Assembly (NCBI RefSeq): GCF_016863115.1
Contig: NZ_BOOG01000024.1
Span: 1-64,000 of the forward strand
Source: Sphaerimonospora thailandensis
Lineage (GTDB): Bacteria > Actinomycetota > Actinomycetes > Streptosporangiales > Streptosporangiaceae
Direction: 5' to 3'
DNA length: 64,000 bases
The notes below the pieces were generated by a model, which was given only the letters and a program-made list of their open reading frames with translations, had not been told where the DNA came from and did no database searches. Positions 55,345 to 64,000 of the stretch are shown here, one piece after another (position 1 is the first letter of the stretch; each line of letters begins with the position of its first letter). The position numbers and the translations under genes are program-made.

Positions 55345-56587
55345 CCGTCATGGCCGCGAGCGTGAGCGTCGCGCCCGCGGCCATGGCGAGCCACACGCCG
55401 GTGATGCCGATCGGACGGCTCAGCGAGTATGCGAGGGGCAACTGTACGGCGAATCCCGCCAGCGTGGCGGCGAGCAGCCTGCCGCCCTTTCCGCTCGCCT
55501 GGAGCACGCCGCCCATGGCGATGAGCCCGCCGAACGGCACCAGGTAGAGCGTCATGCACCGGAGGAACCAGACGGCTTCGACGGTGACTGCGGGATCGTC
55601 GCTGAACAGGCCGATCAGCGGTGAAGCCGAAAGGTTGAGGAGGAGGGCGGTGCCCAGCCCCGCTGCCAGACCGAGCCGCAGCGCTGATCCGGCGGCCGCG
55701 CCGTCACCGTCCGTCCTCGCAGTGCTGATCATGGCTGCCTGGCGCAGGGCGTAGAAGACCATCGTCCCGGCCAGCATGATCTTCAGGCCGATGCCGTAGC
55801 CGGCCAGCGCGGCGACCCCGTGGCCGCCCACTATCCCGGCCATGACCATGCCGACCAGGCTGCGTGCCAGGAAGTCGACGGACATCGGCAGGCCCGTTCG
55901 CAGGATCGTCGCGGCTTCGCGAAGGTTCGTTCCGCCCTGTCGCGCATCGCGCGCGGCATGCCGTCGCGGCCGTCGCCGCAATCGCCGTACGAGCAGAGCG
56001 ATCGCGACTGCGAGCGAGACCGTGCGGGCGAGCACGGTGGCCAGGGCGGCCCCGGGCACGCCGAGATCGAGGCCGTAGATGAGCAGGGGATCGAGTGCGA
56101 TTACCAGGCCGTTGCAGAGCAGTGCGGTCCGCATTGGCGTCCTGGTGTCGCCTAAGCCCTTGAAGACGCCGTCCACCAGCGTCTGGGCGAAGAAGGCGGG
56201 AAGACCGGCGAGCGACACCAGGTAGAAGTCCGCGGCGAGCCCCGCCGTCGCGGCGTCGTCGGTGAAGAGCCGCGCCAGCGGCTCGCGCAGCAGGACTCCG
56301 GGCACCGGCACGGCGACGCTGTAGGCCGCCCACAGTCCCCACGAAGTGCCGATCAGCGGACCGAGCGGGGCCGTGCCGTCCCGTCTGCCGATCAGCACCG
56401 TCGTGCCGGTGGTGAGGGCCAGGATCGCCCCCAAGGCCAGATGTTCGGTGGTGGTGGCGATCGTGACGGCGGACACCGCCTCGCTGCCCAGGCCGGAGAC
56501 CCAGAAGGTGTCGATCAGGCCGACCGCGACGACCGCGGTGAGCAACTCGATGTAGACGGGTAGTGCCAGGCGGACGAGTTTGGGCAT
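55241..56587 (-). CDS. MATE family efflux transporter
   Basis: 448 aa from ATG 56587. Twelve helices in two similar halves; [28 protein letters not shown] at the start, [29 protein letters not shown] and [23 protein letters not shown] in the halves. Drug/toxin:cation antiporter. Its C-terminal tail is Arg-rich ([22 protein letters not shown]) because the frame runs into the antisense of gltX. It is divergent from a PadR gene, its likely repressor. Confidence 0.87.
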   Translation of the reverse strand: MPKLVRLALPVYIELLTAVVAVGLIDTFWVSGLGSEAVSAVTIATTTEHLALGAILALTTGTTVLIGRRDGTAPLGPLIGTSWGLWAAYSVAVPVPGVLLREPLARLFTDDAATAGLAADFYLVSLAGLPAFFAQTLVDGVFKGLGDTRTPMRTALLCNGLVIALDPLLIYGLDLGVPGAALATVLARTVSLAVAIALLVRRLRRRPRRHAARDARQGGTNLREAATILRTGLPMSVDFLARSLVGMVMAGIVGGHGVAALAGYGIGLKIMLAGTMVFYALRQAAMISTARTDGDGAAAGSALRLGLAAGLGTALLLNLSASPLIGLFSDDPAVTVEAVWFLRCMTLYLVPFGGLIAMGGVLQASGKGGRLLAATLAGFAVQLPLAYSLSRPIGITGVWLAMAAGATLTLAAMTVRRAWREPYGAGRERARGRGPRSTRTAEGPRSCR

Positions 56588-56593
56588 CTTATC

Positions 56594-56626
56594 CTCGATT
56601 CGAGTTATCTCGATTAGAGGTATAGC
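56594..56626. promoter_or_regulatory. PadR operator region between MATE and padR-type genes
   Basis: CTCGATTCGAG (56594-56604, perfect palindrome) and CTCGATTAGAG (56609-56619), repeated at 15-bp spacing, followed by TATAGC (56621-56626), a -10-like element for the PadR gene. Confidence 0.55.
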
Positions 56627-56640
56627 GATACGATGTGCCC

Positions 56641-57198
56641 ATGGCAAGTGGAGACCTGGCGCTCACGATCCTCGGCTTTCTCGCGGAGGAGCCGATGCAC
56701 GGATATGAGCTGAAGCAACGGATCGCCGAGCTGAGCGGGCACGTGCGTCCGGTGAGTGATGGGGCGCTCTATCCTGCGATCGTCCGCCTGGAGAAGAGCG
56801 GCATGCTGAACCGGCGTGAGGAGGAGGGCTCGGGAGCCGCTCCTCGCCAGGTGCTGGCCCTCACCGAGACGGGCCGAGAGGAACTGGTGCGCCGCCTGTG
56901 CGAGCCGTCGGACCTTGAGATCAGCGACCGGTCGCGGTACTTCACCCTACTCGCGTTCCTCTCGGTGATCCCGGCGGAGGAACAGGTCAGAGTGCTTCGC
57001 AGGCGGCTCGGCTTCCTGGAGACGCCTGCGAGCTTCTTCTATCGTTCCGGCAGCCCGGTCAAGGCCGCGGAGACCACGGACCGCTTCCGCCGGGGCATGC
57101 TCGTCATGGCGCAGGCGATCTCCACGGCGGAGAAGGAATGGCTGAGGTCGACCATCGCCGAGCTCGAGACCGGTCCTCCCGCCGCTTCGTCATCCTAA
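56641..57198 (+). CDS. PadR family transcriptional regulator
   Basis: 185 aa from ATG 56641; GTG 56635 would fit a leaderless start after TATAGC. Winged helix: LALTILGFLAEEPMHGYELKQRI, VSDGALYPAIVRLEKSGML, then a helical C-terminal domain (PadR C-terminal type). PadR proteins such as LmrR repress neighbouring drug pumps and are released by the drug; the divergent MATE gene and the repeated operator support that. Confidence 0.88.
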   Translation: MASGDLALTILGFLAEEPMHGYELKQRIAELSGHVRPVSDGALYPAIVRLEKSGMLNRREEEGSGAAPRQVLALTETGREELVRRLCEPSDLEISDRSRYFTLLAFLSVIPAEEQVRVLRRRLGFLETPASFFYRSGSPVKAAETTDRFRRGMLVMAQAISTAEKEWLRSTIAELETGPPAASSS

Positions 57199-57208
57199 GC
57201 CCGAACGG

Positions 57209-59188
57209 TCACAGGAGGCCGCGGCGGGCGAGCAGGGGGGTGATCTCGGGGTCCCGGCCCCGGAACGCGCGGAAGGCGGCCATCGGGTCGACGCTGCCGC
57301 CCTTGGACAGCAGTTCCCGGCGGAACCGGTCGCCGTTCTCGCGCAGCAGCCCGCCGTTCTCGTTGAACCATTCGACGGTGTCGGCGTCGAGGACCTCGCT
57401 CCAGATGTAGGAGTAGTAGCCCGCGCTGTAGCCGCCCGCCCAGATGTGGGAGAAGTACGTGCTGCGGTAGCGCGGCGGCACGGCGGGCAGGTCCACGCCG
57501 GCGTCCGCGAGCGCCTTCGTCTCGAACGCCGCGGGGTCCTCGCCGGAGTATTCCGTGTGCCACGCCCAGTCGAGGAGCGTGGCGGCCAGGTACTCGACCG
57601 TGGCGAACCCCTGGTTGAACTTCTGTGACTCCAGCAGCCGCTCGACGAGCTCCTGCGGCATCGGCTCGCCCGTCTCGTAGTGCTTCGCGTAGTTGGCCAG
57701 GATCTCGGGGTGGGTCGCCCACATCTCGTTCACCTGGGAGGGATACTCGACGAAGTCGCGCGGCACCGCCGTACCCGAAAAGCGCGGGAAGCGCACATCC
57801 GAGAACAACGCGTGCAGGGCATGCCCGAACTCGTGGAACATCGTGTTGACCTCGTCGAACGTCATCAGCGTCGGCTCGCCCTTGACGATGTTGAGGTTGT
57901 TCACGACGACCGGCCGGGCGCCCTCCAGGGCCGACTGCCTGACCAGGCTGTTCATCCACGCGCCGCCCCGCTTGGAGGCCCGGGCGTGGAAGTCGCCGAG
58001 GAACAGGCCGAGCGGCGCGCCGTCGGAGTCGAACACCTCGAAGACCCGCACGTCCGGGTGATAGCCGGCCAGGTCCTTCCGTTCGGTGAAGGTGATCCCG
58101 TAGAGCCGCGTGGCCGCGTAGAAGACGCCCTTCTCCAGGACGGCGTTCAGCTCGAAGTACGGCCGCAGGCGGGCGCCGTCGATGTCGTAGCGCGCCTCAC
58201 GGGCCTTCTCCGCGTAGAAGGCCCAGTCCCAGGGCCGTACGGCATGGCCGGCGAGCTCCTCGAGCTCCGCCTGCTCCCTGCGCGCGTTCGCCACGGCCGG
58301 CGGGACGAGCTTGGCCAGCATCTCGGTGACGGCCCCGGTGGTCCCCGCCGTCTGGTCCGCCAGGACGTACTCGGCATGGTCGGCGTAGCCGAGCAGCCGC
58401 GCCCGCTCGCGCCGCAGCAGCGCCATCTCTCTGATCAGCTCGGCGTTGGCCGCACCGCGCCCGATAGAGGCGGTGTGGACGCGTTCGCGCAGCGACCGGT
58501 CGGTCAGCGAGGCGAGCGACGGCTGGCCGGTCGGCAGCACCAGCGTGATCACATGCTTGCCGTCCAGGCCGCGCTCCCTGGCCGTCTCGGCGAGCCCCCG
58601 GACCGCGTCCTCGGTCAGGCCGTCGAGCTCGGCCGCGTCATCGGCCACGACCGCGCGGTCGTTCGTGTCGGCGAGGAGGTTCTGCTGGAAGGTCGTCGCC
58701 AGCTCCGACAGCCGCTCGTTGAGCCCCCTGAGCCGTTCCTGGTCAGCCGCGTCGAGCAGGGCGCCGGCCCGGGTGAAGTCGGTGAGGTAGCGGTCGAGCA
58801 GCCACCGCTCCTCCTCACCGCCCACCGCCACGGCGCGGATGCGGGCGAACAGCTTCGCATTCAGGTGTACGGCGTCCGCGTGCTTGGCCAGCCTGGGGGT
58901 GACGTCCTGCTGGATCTTCTGGATGCCGGGGGTGGCGTCGGAGGACGCCCGGTTGAAGAAGACGGCGCTGACCCGGTCGAGCAGGGCGCCCGCCCGCTCC
59001 AGGGCCTCGATCGTGTTCTCGAACGTCGGCCGCTCCGGATTGTCCGCGATCGCCGCGACCTCGGCGAGGTGCTCGGCCATGCCCTGCTCGAAGGCCGGGA
59101 CGTAGTGCTCCTCCCTGATCAGTTGGAAGGGCGGCAGCCCGTAGGGCAGGTCACTGGGGCTGAGGAACGGGTTCTCGGCCGGGTTCAT
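57209..59188 (-). CDS. M3 family metallopeptidase (peptidyl-dipeptidase Dcp-like)
   Basis: 659 aa from ATG 59188 (AAGGAG 9 nt upstream). Cytosolic oligopeptidase. The zinc motif HEFGHALHALFS and the downstream Glu region (DFVEYPSQVNEMWATH) are intact; the C-terminal AGGYSAGYYSYIWSEVLDADT is typical of Dcp/oligopeptidase A. It ends 10 bp from the PadR stop, with no visible terminator. Confidence 0.92.
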   Translation of the reverse strand: MNPAENPFLSPSDLPYGLPPFQLIREEHYVPAFEQGMAEHLAEVAAIADNPERPTFENTIEALERAGALLDRVSAVFFNRASSDATPGIQKIQQDVTPRLAKHADAVHLNAKLFARIRAVAVGGEEERWLLDRYLTDFTRAGALLDAADQERLRGLNERLSELATTFQQNLLADTNDRAVVADDAAELDGLTEDAVRGLAETARERGLDGKHVITLVLPTGQPSLASLTDRSLRERVHTASIGRGAANAELIREMALLRRERARLLGYADHAEYVLADQTAGTTGAVTEMLAKLVPPAVANARREQAELEELAGHAVRPWDWAFYAEKAREARYDIDGARLRPYFELNAVLEKGVFYAATRLYGITFTERKDLAGYHPDVRVFEVFDSDGAPLGLFLGDFHARASKRGGAWMNSLVRQSALEGARPVVVNNLNIVKGEPTLMTFDEVNTMFHEFGHALHALFSDVRFPRFSGTAVPRDFVEYPSQVNEMWATHPEILANYAKHYETGEPMPQELVERLLESQKFNQGFATVEYLAATLLDWAWHTEYSGEDPAAFETKALADAGVDLPAVPPRYRSTYFSHIWAGGYSAGYYSYIWSEVLDADTVEWFNENGGLLRENGDRFRRELLSKGGSVDPMAAFRAFRGRDPEITPLLARRGLL

Positions 59189-59322
59189 CTGCGGCGGCTC
59201 CTTGGTGTCCGGCGGTGTGTCCGAGCGTACGACCGGCCGTCTCGTGGACGGCCGGCGCCGTGTGCTCTCAGCCTCGCACAACCATCACCCACGACGATGT
59301 CGCGCGGCGCGCGGCAATCGTT

Positions 59323-59352
59323 TTGGTAGTGGGTCCCAAGCTGGGCTATCCT
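59323..59352 (+). promoter_or_regulatory. tRNA operon promoter
   Basis: TTGGTA (59323-59328), 18-bp spacer, TATCCT (59347-59352), about 40 bp before tRNA-Gln. Confidence 0.55.
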
Positions 59353-59392
59353 TTCGGAGTCGCAAGCGGGGCGCTGAGTCCGGCAAGCGGAT

Positions 59393-59464
59393 TGGGGTAT
59401 GGGGTAATTGGCAGCCCGACGGATTCTGGCTCCGTTAGTCTAGGTTCGAGTCCTGGTACCCCAG
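59393..59464 (+). tRNA. tRNA-Gln (anticodon CUG)
   Basis: 72 nt. Acceptor TGGGGTA/TACCCCA, anticodon stem ACGGA/TCCGT with loop TTCTGGC giving CUG, T-arm CTAGG-TTCGAGT-CCTGG, discriminator G. CCA is not encoded. Serves as substrate of the GltX/GatCAB route. Confidence 0.93.
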
Positions 59465-59521
59465 CTGGATCCCCCCAAGGGATTCGGTTGGAAAATCGCA
59501 GAGATGCGACACACAGTGCAT

Positions 59522-59594
59522 GGTCCCGTCGTCTAGTGGCCTAGGACGCCGCCCTCTCAAGGCGGTAACGGCGGTTCGAATCCGCTCGGGACTA
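59522..59594 (+). tRNA. tRNA-Glu (anticodon CUC), copy 1
   Basis: 73 nt. Acceptor GGTCCCG/CGGGACT with G1-U72, anticodon loop CTCTCAA between CCGCC and GGCGG, T-arm GCGG-TTCGAAT-CCGC, discriminator A. CCA follows in the DNA (59595-59597). Confidence 0.95.
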
Positions 59595-59632
59595 CCACTG
59601 TGAGGTAGCACACGCTGCAGATGCATCATGAA

Positions 59633-59705
59633 GGCTCCGTCGTCTAGTGGCCTAGGACGCCGCCCTCTCAAGGCGGTAGCGCCGGTTCGAATCCGGTCGG
59701 GGCTA
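59633..59705 (+). tRNA. tRNA-Glu (anticodon CUC), copy 2
   Basis: 73 nt, same anticodon arm as copy 1 but a different acceptor (GGCTCCG/CGGGGCT) and T-arm (GCCGG-TTCGAAT-CCGGT). Discriminator A; CCA is not encoded (CAT follows). Confidence 0.95.
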
Positions 59706-59714
59706 CATGAGCGG

Positions 59715-59745
59715 AACCCCCGGCACCTCACGGTCCGGGGGTTTT
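59715..59745 (+). terminator. tRNA operon terminator
   Basis: AACCCCCGG, 11-nt loop, CCGGGGGTT, then TT: 9-bp perfect stem, 10 bp after tRNA-Glu 2. Confidence 0.85.
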
Positions 59746-59843
59746 CGCGTTCCAGGGGATGCGGCACGGTCACGCCGACCGCGTCCCGCTCGGTGCTCCT
59801 GAGCGGGACGCCTGCCGATCGTGCCGGTCCTTCCCGAGTAGCC

Positions 59844-61535
59844 TCAGCTCCCCGATCGGGCCTTGAACAGGGCGCGCTTGGCGGCTTTGCTCACCTGCTT
59901 GTCGGGGTGCGCCTCGGCGATGGCCTCCAGCAGCTCCTCCAGATGCGGGTGCCGGGTCTTCCAGATGCCGTCGAGGATTCCGATGAGCTTCTGCGTCTCG
60001 ACCTCGTGCAGGCTGGCCACGAACTCGGCCCGCCCGAGATCGTTGGCGATCGTCCACATGTCGAGGATCAGCCAGTGCACGTCGGTGGGCGTCGGCTCAG
60101 GCGCGCCCTCGACCCCCATCTGGGTCAGGTGGGTCGCGGCGTACGGCCGCAGCGACGGCTCCTTGGCCGCCTCGTGCCAGGCCGGCACCGCCGCGTCGCC
60201 GAGAGAGCCGACCAGGCTGGCGGCCTGGACGCGGACCAGCGCGTCGGACTCGTCCTCAGCGGCGGCCGCGAGCAACTCGGAGGCGGCCTGGGCGGGGGTG
60301 CGCAGGGCGAGCCACGCCGCGAACTCGGCGTCCGCCTCCTCATCCGTCATGTCGGGGCTGAACGACAGCAGATCGAGCGCGGTCATCGCGTCGATCGCGG
60401 GCCGGGCGTCCACCTCGATGTCCTCGTCGTCGAGCAGATGCACCACGCCGTCGGCGCCGAGCGGCGTCAGTGAGATCACGCCGTCGTCGACACCGACCAT
60501 GCCGTACCCGCTCAGCCAGGCCACAACGGAAGCGAGCGGATCACCGGCGGCGGCCCAGGCGTCCAAGCCGAGATCGTCATACTCTGACACGGCCTGGGTC
60601 AGCTCTTCGCGAAGATCGGCCAGCGTCCGCGAGCCGCTGCCCCGCAGCAGTTGGATCAGCAGCGCGCGGGTCAGCCCGGACAGCGCCAGCGTCAGATCGT
60701 CGTCGTCGAGCTCCGGGTCGCCGTAGTCGATCGAGTGCAGGCCGGTCGTCCACACGTCGAGGGCGTCCTCGTCGTCCTCGAAGGGCCAGGCGGATGTGTC
60801 GGGGTCGACGCTGACCGTGTCGTCCCCGTCCGGGGCGAGGAACTCCAGGTCGATGGCGAGGTTCCAGACGTTCCACAGATACTGCGCGTCCGGCAGGCCG
60901 AGCGCTCGTACGGCCTCGTTCACCTCGTCGTCGGACAGGAGAGCCTCCACACCCACCTTGCGGCCGGTCCCGACCCACAGCGCCAGATCGCGAGCCTGGG
61001 CGATGAGTGCGACCCCGCGGGCGGCCTCGGCCAGTTCGGCGTCGGAACGCAGCCGGATCGTGGGCAGCGCCGCGATCTCGTCGGCGAACGGCTCGAAGTC
61101 GCCCAGACTCTCGCCGACCTCGTCGAGCTCGTCATCGTCGTCCCAGGGGTTCCCGTCCAGGATGTCCTCCATCGCCTCGATGAAGTCGTCCTCGATGTCG
61201 TCGAGCTCGGCGAGCAGGGCGTCGAGGGACGCGGAGCCGGGCGCCAGCCGTCCGGTCGACGACAGGAACGTCAGGTAGGACCGGATCGCCGACGCCAGCC
61301 CGTCGGCGGCCGCCTCGGGGTCTTCCACCGCTTTGGGCATGTGCTCGAGCAGCACGGTGCGCAGGTCACCGCGCTTCCACAAGCCGGCATCGTCGCGGAC
61401 GGCCAGGCGGTGCCACAGCGCGGCGGGTCCCACGAGCTCGGGATCGCTGCCCGGTGCGTTGTCCGGCACCCAGAGAATGAATTCTTGGAGCAGGGGACGC
61501 AGTTCAGCGGCGGCTGCCTCGATGCGATCGGTCAC
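59844..61535 (-). CDS. Large acidic hypothetical protein
   Basis: 563 aa from ATG 61535. Very acidic (clusters such as DDIEDDFIEAMEDI and DDDDELDEVGES) and rich in helices. The C-terminal part (about 400-563: ASLVGSLGDAAVPAWHEAAKEPSLRPYAATHLTQMG) reads like HEAT-type repeats. No catalytic motif, signal peptide or membrane helix. It is separated from ndgR by 36 bp on the same strand. I do not recognise a named family; a scaffold role is only a guess. Confidence 0.75.
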   Translation of the reverse strand: MTDRIEAAAAELRPLLQEFILWVPDNAPGSDPELVGPAALWHRLAVRDDAGLWKRGDLRTVLLEHMPKAVEDPEAAADGLASAIRSYLTFLSSTGRLAPGSASLDALLAELDDIEDDFIEAMEDILDGNPWDDDDELDEVGESLGDFEPFADEIAALPTIRLRSDAELAEAARGVALIAQARDLALWVGTGRKVGVEALLSDDEVNEAVRALGLPDAQYLWNVWNLAIDLEFLAPDGDDTVSVDPDTSAWPFEDDEDALDVWTTGLHSIDYGDPELDDDDLTLALSGLTRALLIQLLRGSGSRTLADLREELTQAVSEYDDLGLDAWAAAGDPLASVVAWLSGYGMVGVDDGVISLTPLGADGVVHLLDDEDIEVDARPAIDAMTALDLLSFSPDMTDEEADAEFAAWLALRTPAQAASELLAAAAEDESDALVRVQAASLVGSLGDAAVPAWHEAAKEPSLRPYAATHLTQMGVEGAPEPTPTDVHWLILDMWTIANDLGRAEFVASLHEVETQKLIGILDGIWKTRHPHLEELLEAIAEAHPDKQVSKAAKRALFKARSGS

Positions 61536-61571
61536 CCCGCCAGCCTAGGCCCATTGGTGCTCCGGCTCTAA

Positions 61572-62288
61572 TCAGTTTGCCCGCCGCATCGCTTCCGTGA
61601 TCCGTTCGGCGGCGGCCACCACCGGACCGGCGTGCATCCGCCCGGGCGTGCGCGTGAGACGCTCGATCGGCCCGGACACGGAGATGGCCGCGATGACCTT
61701 GCCGCCCGAGCCGCGGATCGGAGCCGAGACGCTGGCGACGCCCTGCTCGCGCTCGCCGATGCTGTGCGCCCAGCCCCTCCTGCGTACGCTCGACAGCGTC
61801 GTGGCGGTGAACTTGGCGCCGCGCAGGCCGCGGTGCAGCCGGTCCGGGTCCTCCCAGGCGAGCAGGATCTGCGCCGCCGACCCCGCGCCCATGGGCAGCG
61901 CCGAGCCGACGGGCACGGTGTCGCGCAGCCCGCTGGTGCGCTCGGCCGCGGCCACGCAGACCCGCTCGTCCCCCTGGCGGCGGTAGAGCTGGGCGCTTTC
62001 GCCGGTGAGGTCGCGGAGTTGGGTGAGCACCGGACCCGCCACGGCGAGCAGCCGGTCCTCGCCGGCGGCCGTGGACAGTTCGGACAGCCGGGGCCCGAGG
62101 ACGAAACGCCCCTGCGTGTCACGGGAGACGATGCGGTGGTACTCGAGCGCGACCGCCAACCGGTGGGCGGTCGGCCGGGCCAGGCCGGTCGCCTGGACGA
62201 GCTGTGCCAGGGAAGCGGGGCCCGCCTCCAGTGCGTTGAGTACGAGAACCGCCTTGTCGAGTACTCCGACCCCGCTAGAGTTGTCCAT
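61572..62288 (-). CDS. ndgR: IclR-family regulator NdgR (leucine/branched-chain control)
   Basis: 238 aa from ATG 62288. Winged helix (about 8-65: GVLDKAVLVLNALEAGPASL, ATGLARPTAHRLAVALEYH) and IclR effector domain (SALPMGAGSAAQILLAWEDP, VASVSAPIRGSGGKVIAAISVSGP). It is divergent from leuCD, exactly as NdgR/AreB in Streptomyces and LtbR in Corynebacterium, which bind the leuCD promoter. A 17-bp palindrome ends 15 bp before its start, which suggests autoregulation; the same palindrome precedes ilvB, leuB and cimA. Confidence 0.88.
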   Translation of the reverse strand: MDNSSGVGVLDKAVLVLNALEAGPASLAQLVQATGLARPTAHRLAVALEYHRIVSRDTQGRFVLGPRLSELSTAAGEDRLLAVAGPVLTQLRDLTGESAQLYRRQGDERVCVAAAERTSGLRDTVPVGSALPMGAGSAAQILLAWEDPDRLHRGLRGAKFTATTLSSVRRRGWAHSIGEREQGVASVSAPIRGSGGKVIAAISVSGPIERLTRTPGRMHAGPVVAAAERITEAMRRAN

Positions 62289-62321
62289 ACCCCGATACTG
62301 CCGTCTCGATATCCGAGATGC
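62282..62321. repeat. Duplicated operator unit, copy 1 (ndgR side)
   Basis: TGTCCATACCCCGATACTG, CC, then the palindrome GTCTCG-ATATC-CGAGAT at 62303-62319. It repeats exactly 70 bp further right. The palindrome sits 15 bp before the ndgR ATG. Confidence 0.75.
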
Positions 62322-62351
62322 AAACGCAATAGGGGAAATCAGCATATAAAG

Positions 62352-62391
62352 TGTCCATATCCCGATATTTCTGTCTCGTCATTCGAGACAC
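62352..62391. repeat. Duplicated operator unit, copy 2 (leuC side)
   Basis: TGTCCATATCCCGATATTT, CT, then GTCTCG-TCATT-CGAGAC at 62373-62389, the most symmetric site of the set, 36 bp before leuC. Confidence 0.75.
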
Positions 62392-62425
62392 AGCCCGGGG
62401 GCCGAGCGCAAGGAGGCGTTTCACC

Positions 62426-63826
62426 ATGGGTCGCACACCGACGGGTCGCACACTGGCCGAGAAAGTCTGGGAGCAGCACGTCGTACGGCGTGCCGAGGGC
62501 GAGCCCGACCTGCTCTACATCGACCTCCACCTCGTCCACGAGGTGACCAGCCCGCAGGCGTTCGACGGCCTGAGGCTCGCCGGCAGGAAGGTGCGCCGCC
62601 CCGATCTGACGATCGCCACCGAGGACCACAACGTCCCGACCGTGCTGGGGCCCATCTCCGACCCGGTGTCGCGCACCCAGGTCGAGACCCTGCGCAAGAA
62701 CGCCGCGGAGTTCGGCGTCCGACTGCACCCGATGGGTGACGCGGGCCAGGGCGTGGTGCACATCATCGGCCCGCAGTTCGGCCTCACCCAGCCCGGCATG
62801 ACGATCGTCTGCGGCGACTCCCACACCTCGACGCACGGCGCGTTCGGGGGCATCGCGTTCGGCATCGGCACCTCCGAGGTCGAGCACGTGCTGGCCACTC
62901 AGACGCTGCCCGCCTACCGGCCCAAGACGATGGCCATCGAGGTCAAGGGCGACCTGCCGGTCGGCGTCACCGCCAAGGACCTCATCCTCGCCATCATCGC
63001 CAAGATCGGCACCGGCGGCGGCCAGGGCCACATCGTGGAGTACCGCGGTGAGGCCATCCGCAAGCTCTCCATGGAGGGCCGCATGACGATCTGCAACATG
63101 TCGATCGAGGCCGGCGCCCGGGCGGGCATGATCGCTCCGGACGAGACCACCTTCGAGTACCTGCGCGGCCGTCCGCACGCGCCCACCGGAGCCGCCTGGG
63201 ACCAGGCCGTCGAGTACTGGAAGACCCTGCGCACCGACGACGACGCCGTGTTCGACAAGGTCGTCGAGATCGACGCCTCGACGCTGACGCCGTTCGTCAC
63301 GTGGGGCACCAACCCGGGGCAGGGTGTACCGCTCGGCTCGGCCGTACCCTCTCCCGAGGACTTCGCCGACTCCGTCGAGCGGGCGGCGGCCGAGCGCGCG
63401 CTGGAGTACATGGGCCTCGCCGCGGGCACCCCGCTGCGCGACGTCGAGGTCGACACGGTCTTCGTCGGCTCCTGCACGAACGGACGGCTGGAGGACCTGC
63501 GGGCCGCCGCCGAGATCCTGCGCGGTCGCAAGGTCGTCACCCGCACGCTGATCGTGCCCGGCTCGATGCAGGTCAAGAAGGCCGCGGAGGAGGAGGGCCT
63601 GCACGAGGTGTTCAAGGCCTCCGGCGCCGAGTGGCGTGAGGCGGGCTGCTCGATGTGCCTGGGCATGAACCCCGACACGCTGGGGCCCGGTGAGCGCAGC
63701 GCCTCGACCTCCAACCGCAACTTCGAGGGCCGCCAGGGCAAGGGCGGCCGCACGCACCTCGTGTCGCCGGCCGTCGCCGCCGCGACCGCGGTCACCGGCC
63801 GCCTGACCGCCCCCGCCGACCTCTGA
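62426..63826 (+). CDS. leuC: 3-isopropylmalate dehydratase large subunit
   Basis: 466 aa from ATG 62426 (AAGGAGG 9 nt upstream). Aconitase-family [4Fe-4S] enzyme. [12 protein letters not shown] start, [19 protein letters not shown], cluster cysteines in [14 protein letters not shown] and [30 protein letters not shown] end. Isomerises isopropylmalate and can serve the citramalate path from CimA. No leader peptide is seen in its short 5' region, unlike ilvB and cimA. Confidence 0.95.
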   Translation: MGRTPTGRTLAEKVWEQHVVRRAEGEPDLLYIDLHLVHEVTSPQAFDGLRLAGRKVRRPDLTIATEDHNVPTVLGPISDPVSRTQVETLRKNAAEFGVRLHPMGDAGQGVVHIIGPQFGLTQPGMTIVCGDSHTSTHGAFGGIAFGIGTSEVEHVLATQTLPAYRPKTMAIEVKGDLPVGVTAKDLILAIIAKIGTGGGQGHIVEYRGEAIRKLSMEGRMTICNMSIEAGARAGMIAPDETTFEYLRGRPHAPTGAAWDQAVEYWKTLRTDDDAVFDKVVEIDASTLTPFVTWGTNPGQGVPLGSAVPSPEDFADSVERAAAERALEYMGLAAGTPLRDVEVDTVFVGSCTNGRLEDLRAAAEILRGRKVVTRTLIVPGSMQVKKAAEEEGLHEVFKASGAEWREAGCSMCLGMNPDTLGPGERSASTSNRNFEGRQGKGGRTHLVSPAVAAATAVTGRLTAPADL

Positions 63827-63857
63827 CCCGCCTCCTTCGGACCCAGGAGAGACCATC

Positions 63858-64000
63858 ATGGACGCCTTCACCACGCACACCGGCCGGGCCGTACCGCTGC
63901 GACGCAGCAACGTCGACACCGACCAGATCATCCCGGCCGTGTGGCTCAAGCAGGTCAGCCGCACCGGCTTCGAGAAGGGCCTGTTCTCCGCCTGGCGGGA
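63858..64000 (+). CDS. leuD: 3-isopropylmalate dehydratase small subunit, cut by window edge
   Basis: The first 47 codons are visible from ATG 63858: [20 protein letters not shown] then [20 protein letters not shown], the LeuD N-terminus. 31 bp after leuC with GGAGAG before it; partner subunit of LeuC. Confidence 0.93.
   Translation, partial: MDAFTTHTGRAVPLRRSNVDTDQIIPAVWLKQVSRTGFEKGLFSAWR

Noticed and set aside
59393-59745. tRNA genes as an integration site of a mobile element
   Set aside because: No integrase, no repeated tRNA 3' fragment and no foreign cargo next to them; the flanking genes look like core genes.
62390-62425. Leader peptide before leuC
   Set aside because: The space holds no short frame with Leu/Ile/Val codons and no terminator, unlike ilvB and cimA.

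Overview
This is high-GC DNA, coded densely on both strands, with many GTG/TTG starts and ATGA-type overlaps. It looks like an actinomycete chromosome. The Nudix-HTH regulator, pca cluster, VanW protein, GGDEF-EAL proteins, gatCAB, ilvBNC-serA-leuB-ilvE-cimA and ndgR-leuCD fit a filamentous actinobacterium, and my best guess is Streptosporangiaceae (inference from gene content only). I see no phage, integrase, IS element or CRISPR array.

Layout. 1-5.8 kb is accessory. It holds the edge of an unknown gene, then a coupled three-gene operon (Nudix-winged-helix regulator, PNP-fold nucleosidase, four-TM protein) that looks like an unnamed nucleotide-centred conflict system, then an AbiEii-type nucleotidyltransferase with its partner. 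6-16 kb is a complete protocatechuate/4-hydroxybenzoate catabolic cluster (pcaIJFHGB, fused pcaDC, pobA) under a divergent double-length IclR regulator. 16-19.7 kb has a baeRF/Vms1-like protein, a fossil of a cellulose-binding domain and a GGDEF-EAL protein. 19.8-27 kb is gatC-gatA-[AAA ATPase-TOPRIM]x2-gatB: two ATPase/TOPRIM modules sit inside the essential amidotransferase operon, and a copy of the gatA 3' tail lies between them.

27-34.6 kb has a VanW protein, a PQQ-type sugar dehydrogenase lipoprotein, a D-2-hydroxyacid dehydrogenase and a PAS-GGDEF-EAL protein. 34.6-51 kb is mostly branched-chain amino acid synthesis (ilvBNC, leuB, ilvE, cimA) plus serA, interleaved with FHA, CAP, transporter, SseB-like, Uma2 and methyltransferase genes. 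51-59 kb has a heparinase-like enzyme, a monooxygenase-fold protein, an FAH hydrolase, gltX, a MATE pump with its PadR regulator, and an M3 peptidase. 59.4-59.7 kb carries tRNA-Gln(CUG) and two tRNA-Glu(CUC). The window ends with an acidic hypothetical protein, ndgR and leuCD.

The genes connect in two ways. First, a 17-bp palindrome GTCTCR-N5-YGAGAY lies upstream of ilvB, leuB, cimA and ndgR/leuC (twice), with a degraded copy before serA. At ilvB, leuB and cimA it is followed by a 14-15 codon leader peptide rich in Ile/Leu/Val codons, and at ilvB and cimA by a clear terminator. This suggests combined NdgR-type control and attenuation. Second, non-discriminating GltX, GatCAB, tRNA-Gln and tRNA-Glu, all parts of the transamidation route to Gln-tRNA, lie in the same window.
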